Under the pieces are notes generated by a model, which ran no database searches, was not told the origin of the DNA, and worked only from the letters and a program-made list of their open reading frames with translations. A DNA stretch of 64,000 nt, from assembly GCA_030848705.1 (NCBI GenBank), contig CM061238.1:74300685-74364684 (forward strand), given 5' to 3'. Numbering within the stretch: position 1 is the first letter of the stretch; every line of letters begins with the position of its first letter. The stretch is from Heracleum sosnowskyi. Taxonomy: Eukaryota > Streptophyta > Magnoliopsida > Apiales > Apiaceae. The position numbers were made by a program, and so were the translations under genes. Shown here piece by piece: positions 1 through 11,883 of the stretch.

Positions 1-579
1 TATTAGATTATTTTTAAAGTTATGTGTTGGTATCGATAATCAAGTTTCATTGTTCTTAAATTCCATTGAGAATTTCCTAATACCTGTTCTGTACTGTTTT
101 GTTAAATTTCATATTTATTGAATTATACATTGAAATTCAGAGTTATATTCTATCGCACTGGCTGAGCATTTTGGCTCATTCTTGCTTCTCTATTATTCTA
201 ACCTTTCAGATAGTTACGAGGATGTCTCACGTTAGGCGAGCAGCTAGGGTGAGGGTGAACCGGCAGGTTCCCAGGGTCCGTGGTCAGGTAGTAGTTTTGA
301 GTTGTAACCAGTAATCGGTTTGTAAGGATGATGTAAGCATAAAACTGAATGAGTGTGTAAAACTTTTGTAGACATTTGGTTGTTAGCGTAATTCCTTATC
401 GGGGTTACCCTAATAACATGGTGGTTTGTAATAACATTAGTAGTTGTGATGACTTGTTTCATATTATAACCTGTGCTCGATCCTTAGGGTCACTGTTATA
501 TTTATAATGATATTTCCAGGGTTGTGATTTATATTGGTTGTGCGCTACCCGATCTTGACCCCGGTTCGGGAGGGCGTCA
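1..579 (+). repeat. 3' part of a gypsy-type LTR (fragment)
   Basis: The stretch ends GGGCGTCACA and shares ordered landmarks with the LTR end at 53930-54289: GGCTCA, CTAACCTTTCAG, TCGATCCTTAG and GACCCCGG followed by GTCACA. This looks like the 3' end of a long Ty3/gypsy (Tekay-like) LTR whose start lies outside the window. No primer binding site follows and no target duplication can be tested, so the class is inferred from the shared terminus only. Confidence 0.45.
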
Positions 580-663
580 CATATATGGTGGTTGCTTGTA
601 TTGATTCTGTGATGCAGGTTGTAATCCACTATTATGGTCATGTTTTATTTGATTATGTGATTG

Positions 664-760
664 GATCCCACGTGGTTTATCGTGGATGTTTGATTGTTGT
701 AAATCACGTGGTTTATCGTGAATGTTTGATTGTTGTAAATCACGAGGGTTTATCGTGATA
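664..760 (+). repeat. 36-bp tandem repeat containing CACGTGG
   Basis: Nearly three copies of a 36-bp unit start at 669, 705 and 741. Each carries CACGTGG or CACGAGG followed by TTTATCGTG. The first two units differ at very few positions. Confidence 0.75.
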
Positions 761-1375
761 GTTAAGATTATGATCAGATGTATGTAATAGAATAGGTTTG
801 TTTTGCTGTATTATGTTGTATGTAATCGTTTAAACATCGGAGATACGAGAAACAGAGTTCTTCCGCTGCGCCATACTGTTTTCGTGGGAGCTTCGCTGTT
901 TTGGCTGCAGATTTTGCATACGATGTCCGATTTGGGCGAATAAGCACTTTTCGGAAACGGCAGAACGAGACGAACAGGCTGGAATGCAACATTCCCTGAT
1001 TTTTCGACCCATTCTGACGCTGTTTAGGCCTCCAAACGGGCTCCTGAAGATTTCGGGAAATTTTCAACGAAAGAATTCGAAGCTAATTTTCTGGGGCCAT
1101 AATAGTGGATGTGTTTTATTATGTTTTACATAATTTCTGCTATTTATTTTAATTATTGAAATTTTATATGCCTTATGTGATTATCATGCCATGCAATACT
1201 AACCTTAGTATGCTAGAACGACATGGACATAGGGTTTTATGCTATGCTTTAATTATGTTGATCGTCATGCCATGTTCTTCTATGTTATGTGTTCTTTGTC
1301 TTGTTATTATGATAACATGTGGACCTCGAAGAATTAACATAGGACGATGCATGTAGATATAAAAAAAAAAATCCT
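761..1375. other. Intergenic or decayed repeat, no gene seen
   Basis: No open frame here resembles a known protein. 840-1080 is richer in GC than its surroundings and may be gypsy LTR or internal sequence. 1100-1360 is AT-rich with several ATGCCATG-like words and may already be leader of the copia element downstream. Confidence 0.4.
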
Positions 1376-2031
1376 CAAAGTAAAATACTAAGTGGGAGAG
1401 GGAATTAATTTGAAATTAGATCCCATGGTCATCCATTATTAGTTGTATGTAATTTAACACTAGGACGATTATGAATTGGATATATGTCACTCATCGTGGC
1501 GTATGATTTATGACGTCTGGGTAGTGTTAAGGATATTACTAGGACAATCTTCTTAAGTTTATCACGAATATTGAAAGGTAAGCTCACCCCATCGTGACAT
1601 ACCAAGTTTCATAGAATTCGAGAAAAAAGTTGGACATTCCTTGATTGATGTTGATAATGGATATTTCTGTCTTAGGGGTTGTGTTCTTAGGCGAGTCCGT
1701 CTGTGACTTCACCGAAAACACCTGGGATTTATCCATTGATACATCGAACGGATGGGTCTGACTAAAGGCAACTTAAGATCTAAATAATGGTATACACTTA
1801 GCTATGAAAGATAATATATAGTCCACCCTAACGTGGCGTATTATTTAGTAGTAGGACCGAAGTAATATTTAAATTTAAATGGTAAATATGTCACCCATCA
1901 TGGCGTACCAGATATTTATGGAATTTAAATATTAGTGCATTAATTTTAATTAATTGTTAGAGGAAACAAATAGGTTTTAAGATATATGCAATTTTCTGAT
2001 TAAGTGTTATATGCATGATTCTTAGGATAGA
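1376..2031 (+). other. Leader of the copia element with repeated GTGGCGTA words
   Basis: Four spaced copies of a short motif (TCAC, CATCGTGGCGTA or variant) lie near 1486, 1582, 1818 and 1889, and GGACGAT-like words recur. No open frame. Probably the untranslated 5' region ahead of gag. Confidence 0.5.
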
Positions 2032-5000
2032 ATGGGCTTTAATCCACTTTTCACCATACTTAAGGATAACAAACTTACCGGACCTAACTATATTGAATGG
2101 AAACGCAATTTGGACATAGTGTTGACTACTGAAGAGTTCAAATTTTGTACTATTGAACCCAAACCGGAACAGCCTGCTGCCGATGCTCCGGATGAGGATA
2201 AAGAGTATTTTAAGAAGTGGACTAAGGCAGATGAGATGTCGCGATGTTACATTCTGGCAGCAATGTCGGGTGTTTTGCAACATCAGCATCAGGCCATGAC
2301 CACTGCTGCAGATATGCTCTTTAATCTCAAGGAGCTTTTCGGAGATCAGAATAGGGCTGCTAGGCAAGTAGCAATGAAGTCTCTAATGAACACTCAAATG
2401 GCTGAAAAAACACCTGTAAGGGACCATGTTCTTCTGATGATGTCTCATATAAATGAACTAGAGGTCCTTGGTGCTGATATTGATGCGGAAACGCAGGTCG
2501 ATATCATACATATGAGTTTGCCAAAAAGCTTTGAGCCGTTTCGCTTGAATTACAACATGAACAAGAAGTTGTATAGTCTTGCAGAACTTCTGACAGAGCT
2601 TCAGGCAGCGGAATCATTATTTCAGCAGCATGTTCAGGTAGATGTGGCTGAGAAAGTTTCTTCTTCAAAGCCGAAAGGAAAGAAGAAGAAGAAGGTTCAG
2701 GCACAGAAAGTTGTGAAACCATTGGGAGTTCAGAATTCAGTGAAGAAGCCTAAGGGCAAGTGCTTCAAGTGCAAGCAGTCGGGTCACTGGAAAAAGGATT
2801 GTCCTCTTTCTAAGAAGAACAATGCTGGTATGTCTCTTTCTCTTGTTACGGAAACATATATAGCGGCTATGTCTACGAGCACTTGGTGTGTAGACACAGG
2901 AGCCACTGATCATGTTTGTAATTCCATGCAGGGGTTCCAGAAAACCAGGCTGCTTAGAGATGGCGAGATATATGTGTTCATGGGAGATGCTACGAAAGTA
3001 GCAGTGGTTGCAGTTGGAGTTATTTCTTTATCTTTTGGTTATGATAGGATTTTGGTTTTGAATAATTGTCTTTATGTACCTTCATTTAGAAGGAATTTAA
3101 TTTCGGTTTCTAAACTTGCTATGGATGGTTATAATGTTTGTTTGGATCGTAATGTTTCCATTATGATGAATAAACGAGTTATATGTTCTGGTACATTGCA
3201 AGACAATTTATATATTATTAATCCTATAGAACCAATGCTGCAACCAAGTGAAATTAATAATACACTTTCTACCTCTAGTAAAAGAAAGGAACCTTCTGGA
3301 TTGAACCAAACATATCTTTGGCACTTGAGATTAGGTCATATTAACTTGAGGAGGATTCAAAGATTGGTAGTAGATGGGCCTTTAGGCTCGTTGGCAGTGG
3401 AGCCATTTCCAGTCTGTGAATCTTGCTTGGAAGGAAAAATGACCAGTAGACCTTTTAAGGCAAAAGGAAATAGATCCAAAGATGTGTTAGAATTGATTCA
3501 TACTGATTTATGTGGACCTATGAATATCCAAGCGAGAGGTGGGTATGAATATTTTGTCACTTTCATTGATGATTATTCGAGATATGGATACATTTATCTG
3601 TTGCACCGCAAGTCTGAGTGCTTTGAAAAATTCAAAGAGTACAAAGCAAGTGCGGAGAAGCGACATTCAGGAAAATGTATCAAGTCACTACGATCAGATC
3701 GTGGGGGCGAATACCTGCTTGGAGAATTTAGAGAATATTTATCAGAACATGGGATTTCATCCCAATTGACTGCACCTGGCACACCTCAGCAGAATGGTGT
3801 AGCAGAAAGAAGGAACCAGACTCTTTTAGAGAGTGTTAGATCGATGATGAGTTATTCGAATTTACCCAAGTCGTTTTGGGGACATGCTCTAGAAACAGCG
3901 GCTTATCTTCTAAACTTGGTACCTTCTAAGTCAGTTCCAAAAACTCCAAAAGAATTGTGGACTAGTACCAAACCTAGTTTGAAACACATTCGGATTTGGG
4001 GTTGTCCAGCACATGCGCTGAACAAGAACGTGACTAAGTTAGATTCTTGTACAGAAGTGAGGCTGTTTGTGGGTTATCCCAAGGGAACAAAAGGGTATTT
4101 GTTTTATAGTCCTAAGGATCGGGATATCATTGTAAGCACCAATGCTAGATTCTTAGAGGAAGAATATATAATGAATCACAAACCCATGAGTACTGTTGTT
4201 TTAGAGGAAATAGTGGGAGGACAAGATAATTCTAATATGCCACCGGTACAAGTAGAACAACCACAAGTAAATGAACAACCTATCACTAATACCATTCCAA
4301 TGCTTCGTCATAGTGGGAGGGTTGTTAAACAACCTGAGAGGTTCATGTTTTTCGGAGAGTCTTCGGACTTAGTCTCTGGTGAACATGATGAGGATCCCAG
4401 GACATACGAAGAAGCAATGCAAGATAAGGATGCAGATCTTTGGCAAAAGGCTATGCAATCTGAGATGGAATCTATGTATTCCAATGAAGTCTGGGATCTC
4501 GTGGAGCCACCCAATGGTGTAAAACCCATTGGATGCAAGTGGATCTACAAAAGAAAAAGAGGATCTGACAAAAAGGTGAAAGCCTGGAAAGCAAGACTTG
4601 TTGCGAAAGGGTATACTCAGAAACAAGGAATTGATTATGAGGAAACCTTTTCTCCGGTAGTCATGCTTAAGTCAATCCGGATTCTTTTATCTATAGCAGC
4701 TCATCTCGATTATGAGATTTGGCAAATGGATGTCAAGACAGCTTTCCTAAATGGAAGTGTTGATGAAAACATCCATATGCAGCAACCAGAGGGATTCATC
4801 AAAGAGGGCCAAGAGCATCTAGTGTGTAAGCTTAAGAAGTCCATTTATGGACTGAAACAAGCTTCCAGGGAGTGGAACATTCGTTTTGATCAGGCCGTCC
4901 AGACAAATGGTTATGATCAGAGTCCAAGCGAAGCATGTGTATAAGAAAAGTGAAGGAAATGCAGTGGTTTTTCTAGTACTATATGTAGATGACATTTTGC

Positions 5001-5965
5001 TCATTGGAAACAATGTAGAGATGTTGTCATCTATTAAGGCATGGTTGTTCAAACAATTTGAAATGAAAGACTTAGGTGAAGCCTCATACATTCTTGGGAT
5101 CAAAGTTATAAGAGATCGCAAGAAAAGAACGTTGGTTTTATCTCAAGAACCGTACATTGATGAGGTATTGGCTCGTTTTAACATGCAGGACTCTAAGAAG
5201 GGTAATTTACCTTTTAGACATGGAGTCTCTCTATCAAAGGAGCAGTGTCCTAAGACACCTAAGGAGATAGAGAACATGAAAGCAGTTCCTTATGCTTCAG
5301 CATGTGGAAGCTTAATGTATGTTATGTTATGCACGAGACCTGATATTTGCTTTGCCGTAGGCATGGTCAGTAGATATCAGTCCAATCCAGGTCAGGAACA
5401 TTGGAGTGCAGTAAAAACGATACTTAAGTACCTGCGAAGGACTAAGAAGTATATGTTAATTTACAAGGCTTCAGACTTGTTTCCTGTGGGATATACCGAT
5501 TCAGATTTCCAGACAGATAGGGATAAGAGGAAGTCAACCTCGGGGTGTGTTTTTACTTTAGGAGGTGGAGCTGTAATATGGAGGAGTGTGAAGCAGAAAT
5601 GCATCGCAGACTCAACCATGGAAGCTGAATATGTGGCAGCCTCTAAGGCAGCCAAGGAGGCTATATGGTTCCGGAATTTCCTGCTGGATTTGAATGTAGT
5701 TCCTAATTTGCCACGGCAAATCACAATTTATTGTGATAATACTGGTGCTGTTGCAAATACAAAGGAACCACGAGAACATAAAGCAGCAAAACACATTGAG
5801 CGTAAGTATCACCTCATACGACAGTTCGTTAAGCGAGGAGATATTATTGTGACTGATATAGCATCAAAGGACAACCGGGCTGATCCTTTCACAAAGAGTT
5901 TACCAGCTAAGGTTTTTGAAGAACACGTGGAGGCGATAGGAGTCAGATGTCTGGTCACGGAATAG
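2032..5965 (+). pseudogene. Copia gag-pol polyprotein, one frameshift in RT
   Basis: Single polyprotein encoding Gag and the enzymes for retrotransposition. The first frame (970 codons, 2032-4944) has a Gag part, a CCHC knuckle at residues 244-257, a protease active site in DTGATDH (about 288), the HHCC integrase finger (from 430), the integrase triad Asp492, Asp556 and Glu592 (spacing D-35-E) and the start of RT with DVKTAFLNG. The second frame (up to 5965) carries YVDD at 4982, the rest of RT and RNase H with TDSD, EAEY and CDN motifs. The break near 4936-4942 falls in a short TG run where two bases appear missing, which would be simple slippage. No other stop is seen, so decay is slight. 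Start is the first ATG, with the usual Gag N-terminal pattern. Confidence 0.9.
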
Positions 5966-6030
5966 TTATTTAAACTGGTAGCGGATTATATGAATAAACA
6001 CTGATATACTCAAAGAATAGCTTGAGTATA

Positions 6031-6040
6031 AGTGGGAGAT
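6031..6040 (+). other. Polypurine tract
   Basis: AGTGGGAGAT lies directly before the TGTTGGG start of the 3' LTR, as expected for the plus-strand primer of a copia element. Confidence 0.85.
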
Positions 6041-7188
6041 TGTTGGGTTTTATACTAAACTATTCATTAGTAGTATATAAACATTGTCCATTTTATTGAG
6101 AATCTTGATTGCATATTTTTACATTGTCTGTTTATTATATATTGTGGATAATTTAGTATCAAATGGGATAACAGAAGATTAAATTATCAGTGTCTATATA
6201 TAATATAAAGGGTTCACAGTTTAAGTGGAATTAGACAAACCACTGGAATAACTGAAGTATTATTTGGGAATAGTTTATCTTGACTATTAAATAATACTTG
6301 TATACTTTGTGTATATTGAACAGGATCGAAATATTAGAATTGTTCTTCTATTCTGACAATAAAGAAGAACTAAGATTCTATGATATTATTAATGCTTAGG
6401 TTCTCAATCCAAGTGTAGTGATTGACACTTGTATGCAATGCACATGTTTTGATTCATATGTGATGTAATTAATTGTTAATTATAATATTATGTATTGAGC
6501 AATGACATTGCATGCAGAGTGGGATATTAACTACATAAGGAAACCATGTCCTGATAATATTCGGGTTGATGATGTCCTCTTTAAAGCTCATAAAGATAAT
6601 TATGCTTTAGTCCTGCAGGCAGATTTGTTCTTGCATAATTATAAGGTTGAGTGGATGATCAAGGATAAAAAGATATTAATTAAATTAATTATTAGAAATT
6701 AATTTAATTAATGGACATACGATATCTTAAACATGGGGAATTTAATAAGAAAATAATATAGGAGCCGAATTTAATAATAATATAATTACGGTATTAGGAA
6801 AGGTAGTGCAAATATTAATTCGTTAGTGGATAGAATTAATATTTAATGACATTGGGCTTGATCCAGAATGTCATTGGGAGGCCCGACCTAATTGTCCATG
6901 ATCCCTACTGGAGCCTATATATATTCTTGTTCTCCTAAAGCTGAAAACGTTTTTTTCATAATTCGAGATTAAAACCTAGGGCAGCCGCAAGGAGCTAGGG
7001 TTTTGGGATTTCGAGGCTTTAAGGAGAGGAAAACTTCGGGAGATCGAAGGCCACACTTCGCTCGAAGGGAATCAAGGAATTCAGTAGAAGACGTGGATCA
7101 GAATCGTATCGATTAAGGTAAAGTTTTCTTTTCGAACTCGTAATCAATCATATAGTAAAACGCAGAACAGTAATCATACGTTCCAACA
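6041..7188 (+). repeat. 3' LTR of the first copia element (1148 bp)
   Basis: Starts TGTTGGG after the polypurine tract and ends TTCCAACA. A TATA-like stretch (CCTATATATATTC, about 6914-6926) would mark the end of U3. It contains AT palindromes around 6675-6710. No upstream LTR exists in the window for comparison, so neither age nor target duplication can be given. Confidence 0.8.
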
Positions 7189-7189
7189 G

Positions 7190-7313
7190 AGAGAGTCATC
7201 CCTCTTATGGAGAGAAGAGTCCACCCTCTTAAGGTGAAGAGAGTCCACCCTCTTAAGGTGAGAAGAGTCCTCCCTCTTATGGAGAGAAGAGTCCTTCCTC
7301 TTAAGGAGAAGAT
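7190..7313 (+). repeat. 24-bp tandem repeat, five copies
   Basis: AGTC(A/C)(A/T)CCCTCTTA cores recur at 7194, 7218, 7242, 7266 and 7290, a period of exactly 24 bp, immediately after the LTR. The period is a multiple of three and one frame reads an eight-residue repeat (RRVHPLKV-like), but nothing supports a gene. Confidence 0.85.
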
Positions 7314-7537
7314 CCTCCGGGATAATGCTTGGACTACAATCTCAACACATTACATTCTCTCTTTATTTCAACATACAAGGAGATCACTACTACTACTACA
7401 TTCTGTTACTTCTATCTCTTGAATAGTGGATTCACAAACCGAACTTGACAAGGGGAAGCGCAACAAATGACACACAAAGCCGATCATTCTCCTACACTTG
7501 TAAAACTACTCGTACATCTGTTCTTCTCACATCTCGC

Positions 7538-7663
7538 ATGTTGTCTCTCTCGCAAGCACAGACATATTACGGGAACATCATGTTGTCTCCCGCGCATCTA
7601 CAGACATATTACGGTCACATCATGTTGTCTTCCTCGCATCTACAGACCTATTACGGGTACCTT
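7538..7663 (+). repeat. 42-bp tandem repeat, three copies
   Basis: Three 42-bp units start at 7538, 7580 and 7622, each ATGTTGTCT then CAGAC(A/C)TATTACGG. In the plus frame they encode a 14-residue unit (MLS..LQTYYG) three times. Similarity is about 85 percent by eye. No start, domain or partner exon is apparent. Confidence 0.8.
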
Positions 7664-9013
7664 TGTACTTCATATTATTTGTTAATCTTCTACTCCTAGT
7701 TGTTTCAATGACTCGGGAAATTCGGAAGATCAAAGCACGCTTAGTTCTCCAGTCCATCAAGCTGCACTGAAGAACTGGGGTAGTTGTTATGCCATATTTT
7801 CGGTTGCCTCAATTATCTCCTAATTTCCCAATATTAATTTATTAATAATTATTGCTTAACCACTAAGTAATATCCTCTCTCTGAAGAGGAAATAATCAAT
7901 ATCAATCAATCAATAACGGAAAATATCTCCAAACGATTCTTTCAAATCAGGAAAGAATCACAACGCTAATATAACTCTAAAAAGATAAATCAACTTATCT
8001 CAAGATATCCCTTAACAATCACAGAGATTAAAAACAGTATCCTATCACAGAACTGCGTTTGCTTGATCCCTATATATAAACAAGGTACGCAGACATCTTG
8101 GAATAGCATCCGAAACATCTAACAAGTCGAGACACCTTTCAAGTCCAGCCCCAAACATCCAAAAATCCCAAATCCCCCTATTTTCATAATTCGTTATTCC
8201 ATCAATTACCGAAATTTGTTATCACCAAATTTCTCCGTTAACAGAATTTAACAAACTATTCGTATGCACCAGAGAAGCTGCGGTAAGTTATTAATATTGT
8301 ATATATGTAATGAGCTGCAAACAGTGGCGGAGCCTTTAGCCATAAATCTAAGTTAGTCGGGGTCAAATTGGTTCGTTTTTATAGTAATTTCTCACATTTA
8401 ATTTGTCTGGTAAAATATCAGTGCCATGTCTGCAGAATTTAGTTACATATTTAAACTAGCTAGGAAGGAGAAAAGGATATTTACAGTGCATGCCTTCCGT
8501 ATGTTGAAGTTTAACCCAAGAAATGACAAATGTATGTCGTATATAATAAAAGACGTTATAGTTACTGGAGGTTACTGCAGTTAATTAATTCTCAAGGTTG
8601 TAATAGTTTGGCTGTTATATGGTTGTTATAGATGTATGGTGTGGAGAGTGACAACTGTAATGTTTTTTCTGGGAGCATATCATTTTTCATTCTGTTATGT
8701 ATAAGACAGAGCAGGGATCAATGACACAACACAGATGAATTATGAATGAATAGCATAATGCTCATCTTTCTCTTCCAAGGTCTTTCCTTATTCTGCAAAT
8801 GCATATGTTTCATAAATTCGTAGAAATCATCAGTATATATGACTTATTCCGCAAAAAGGTTCATTATAAATAGTATAGAAATTTACACATATTATTAATA
8901 ATGACAAAGGATATCAGTTGACATTCTCAAACATGGGAGTGCCAAATTAAGCATGATATCTATGAAAACAAATTGAAAAAACATAAAATAAACAACTTCT
9001 AGATGCAATTCTA
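7664..9013. other. 3' flank of the pectinesterase, no gene
   Basis: No coding frame. 7785-8243 begins TGTTATGCC and ends TTAACA with a TATATATAAAC box near 8069, reminiscent of an LTR, but the flanks do not repeat. 8940-9013 should hold the 3' UTR of the minus-strand pectinesterase; no perfect AATAAA was picked out. Confidence 0.4.
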
Positions 9014-10771
9014 CTACAATCCCCCATTGAATGGTACCCCAGTGCCAGGCAACCAAGTATTACCAGCTATAAAGTTGGTAACAGTAAAGTTCGCAGCATC
9101 TGTCGCGTTAATTACATGGTAACCAGACCATGTAACTCTATTAGAAGTGCTTGATCCTGGTCCTGTGTTGCTATATTCTGCATAATACAATGTACTTAGG
9201 GCAAAAGTTCCCGACCATACGCTCCAACCGGCAGGATCAATCAGACTATCCATAAATGATTTCATATATACAACTCTCGAGTATTCTTTCCAAGGCCTTC
9301 CCAGATATGTTTTAGTTGACCCTAAACTTTCAGCTGCTTTAATGGTGCAGTTTTGTATTGAAGTCCCTGTGTTCTGATTTATATCGGTTCTACCTTGTGC
9401 TGTTATGGAATTGAATTGACCCTGCATCGGGAGCCTTGGATATAAGTTGCAGTTTTGAAGAACAACTGCTGCGTTTCCGAATATGAAATCTACGGTTCCA
9501 TATACATCACATTCTCTGTAAAATTGCCTTAATGAATGAGTGTATAACGTGTCTTGATAGCCTTCAAAGCTACATCGGTAAAATGTCGATAAGTCAGAGC
9601 CACTTCTAAGAGCAACGGCTTGATGCTTTGCTGCTCCTGCTGTGTTACGGAAGGTGATGTCTACTCCCACAAACCCTTTTCCGGTTACAACTGCATGATA
9701 TTTAGGTTTAGTAACTTTGAAATTTCAAATATTTTACACCTATTAATTAGCGTGTTTGTATTAATAAATCATTAGAATGTTTGATAGAATTGTTTCTTGT
9801 CCAAATTTTTGCCTGTCAAAAAGCAGCGTTTAACACATGAATATTGAGGTTCACGATATATTGAGAAACTTACTAAATGTGGCGCTGTTAAATGTTGTCG
9901 ATCCATCAACCACGTTACGATTTCCAGTGATTATAGTCTTGCCAATTCCATCTCCGATCATCATAATATATCTTTTGTTATTGTCTAGAATAACATATTC
10001 ATTATAAACACCTGCCACCACATAAATGACAAAGTAACCCTTGCTACCATCAGTCTTGTTTGGAGCTGCAGCAACCGCAGCATTAATGGTCTTGAAATTT
10101 CCACTTCCATCAGGGTTTACAGTAACTGTCTTGTTCACCTTCACATTATCCCCAATCGTGTATAGCTTTCTCTTTCGATTATATTCAGGAACCGTAAGCA
10201 ATCTCCTGCCATTTCTCGTATTCGGAGCCCAACCATGCTTCACAATAGCGAGTGACACACTGTGTAGTTTGGTTCCGTTGGTAAGTGAAGCTTGAAGAGT
10301 GCTTTTTAGCGTTGAAGGTGAGCTTACACTGTCAAGGCCATTTGAACAAGTTTCTTGGTTTGTTAATGTTGCACTAAGAAATGTTTGTATATCATCTGCT
10401 TTCGAACTTGAAAGAGTATTCGCCGAACGGATGGTTTGAAGAATATCAGATAACAATTCTACGTTTAAGTTGATCAGAAGCTGGCAATCTTCGAGAGCAC
10501 GAATCGTATACTGTGGATATCCCGACTGTCGTTGAAGATAACTATTAACTAATGAAAGTAAATTTGTGGTTGTTGATATTGATCGTTGAACCGAAAACCG
10601 GCCATTGTCTTGTATGGAAGCGGACTGGTTTGATGGAAGAATTGATGAGCAAAAGAGTGGGTAAGGTGTGTCTTTACAAACGGTCTCTCTGGAGGCATTT
10701 GTTAAAAGAGTAGAACAATAGAGAAATAGAATAAGAGAAGCAATAAAAGTAGTAAGTTGCATTTTAGCCAT
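9014..10771 (-). CDS. Pectinesterase with N-terminal inhibitor-like pro-region, two exons
   Basis: Exons 10771-9874 and 9690-9014 flank a 183-bp phase-1 intron (GTAAGT donor, TGCAG acceptor), giving 524 residues. Pectin methylesterase removes methyl esters from cell-wall homogalacturonan. Residues 1-26 are a hydrophobic signal peptide. Residues 28-178 form the PMEI-like pro-region with Cys32, Cys41, Cys96 and Cys142. Basic sites RRLL (189-192) and RKRKL (199-203) are typical of subtilase processing. The catalytic domain runs from about 213 to the end with GVYNE, Gln323 (QAVAL), Gln345-Asp346 (QDTLY), Asp367 (DFIFGNA) and Arg431/Trp433 (LGRPW); the spacing of the first four matches plant enzymes, so it should be active. 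It ends with the usual PFNGGL-type tail. It is the only host gene recognised in the window. Confidence 0.95.
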
Positions 10772-10817
10772 TGATTGTGATGGAAAAGGATACTTGGATA
10801 CAGTGTCTTCATATGTC

Positions 10818-10826
10818 TATTTATAG
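10818..10826 (-). promoter_or_regulatory. TATA box of the pectinesterase
   Basis: CTATAAATA on the minus strand, 47 bp before the ATG at 10771. This fits a short leader of about 15-20 nt. The spacing is tight but plausible. Confidence 0.6.
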
Positions 10827-11183
10827 GTAGGTACTTATTATTTACTTTGAGCTAATTTCTTCTAAAAAATTTACTGTTCTGAAATACGTTTACTACTAGC
10901 AAAAATAAGTCAGCATTATCCAAATTACAAGGAGTTGATTTTGTTTTAAAATTAAGAGTATACTTAGGTGATACCTGATACGTACGCAACATACATAATA
11001 GAAAATTTTGTAACATAGTCAATGATATATATGTCACAGTACGCGTTTGACTTTGCTTATCATTAAAATACATTTCTAGGGTTCTTCTTTTCCTTTGTTT
11101 GCAACGAGTATGGAAAACTACCATATGTATTACGGAAGCGTTTGAATATATCAGGGATATTGGATTTGAAAATGGAAAAGGAG
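10827..11183. other. Upstream region of the pectinesterase
   Basis: AT-rich promoter-proximal DNA with no convincing gene. The 8-bp target duplication AAAAGGAG of the neighbouring hAT-type element occupies 11176-11183. Confidence 0.4.
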
Positions 11184-11883
11184 TAGGGCTGAGCATTCGG
11201 TCGGTTCGGTCCAGAACCGGACCGAACCGAAAGAACCGAGAACCGAATAATATATTTTTCTGGAACCGAACCGAACCGAAATTATGTGCTGGACCGAACC
11301 GGAACCGAACCGAAATAATTCGGTTAATTCGGTTCGGTTTTGAGAACCGAAATTCATAAAAAAAAACCTTATGTTTTTTGTTGTAAACTTGTAATTTAAA
11401 TCCTCACTGATCTCTGATTCTTGATTAGAAATAGCAGCAGCAGCAATAGATTTTTAAATTAGAATCTCTGATTTTCGAATCGAATATAGCACGATAGAAT
11501 CAGGTTCTTTAATCTTTGATTCTTAATTCTTTAATTGGAATATTTGATTCTTAATTACAGATTTACAATTTTAGCAGAGGCTAGGGTTTAGTGTTACTCG
11601 TGACTCATTTACTCGTGACTTGTGTAAACTGATTGAACTACTGATAATACATGCATTAGACTATACATATAAAATTAATATATATAAAATATATAATAAA
11701 ATATTCGGTTTATTCGGTTCTAACCGAATTTTTTTTAAAAGAACCGAACCGAACCGAAATTTATTTCGGTCTATTCGGTCCGAATCGAAAAAACCGAAAT
11801 TTCAGAAAATGGGAACCGAACCGAACCGAAATTACACGGTTCGGTTCGGTTTTTCGGTTCTGGTTCGGTTCTGCTCAGCCCTA
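11184..11883. mobile_element. hAT-type non-autonomous element (700 bp)
   Basis: Perfect 12-bp terminal inverted repeats TAGGGCTGAGCA at 11184-11195 and, inverted, 11872-11883. Identical 8-bp target duplications AAAAGGAG at 11176-11183 and 11884-11891. Both ends carry arrays of CGGTTCGGTT-type words extending about 150 bp inward, so the ends can fold into a long hairpin. The TAGGG start and 8-bp duplication are hAT hallmarks. No transposase frame; the short frames inside are repeat artefacts. Confidence 0.92.

Larger units (their letters stand above)
1376..7188 (+). mobile_element. Ty1/copia retrotransposon lacking its 5' LTR
   Basis: Order on the plus strand: leader with short repeats, gag-protease-integrase-RT-RNase H frame (2032-5965), polypurine tract (6031-6040) and a full 3' LTR (6041-7188). 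The domain order protease, integrase, RT defines Ty1/copia. I find neither a tRNA-Met primer binding site nor a second copy of the LTR upstream, so the element is truncated at its 5' end; the exact left edge is uncertain. The gag and RT style suggests the Tork/TAR side of copia and is clearly unlike the SIRE-like copies elsewhere in the window; lineage not resolved. Confidence 0.85.

Noticed and set aside
7207..7422. Repeated-peptide frame (RRVHPLKV units)
   Set aside because: Explained by the 24-bp tandem repeat; no gene structure around it. Kept only as a repeat and a low-priority finding.
7785..8243. Possible LTR (TGTTATGCC to TTAACA) next to the pectinesterase
   Set aside because: The 5-bp flanks GTAGT and GAATT do not match and no second copy is in the window.
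11099..11359. Short plus and minus frames rich in Arg, Asn, Pro and Gly
   Set aside because: They are translations of CGGTTCGGTT arrays in the hAT-type element.
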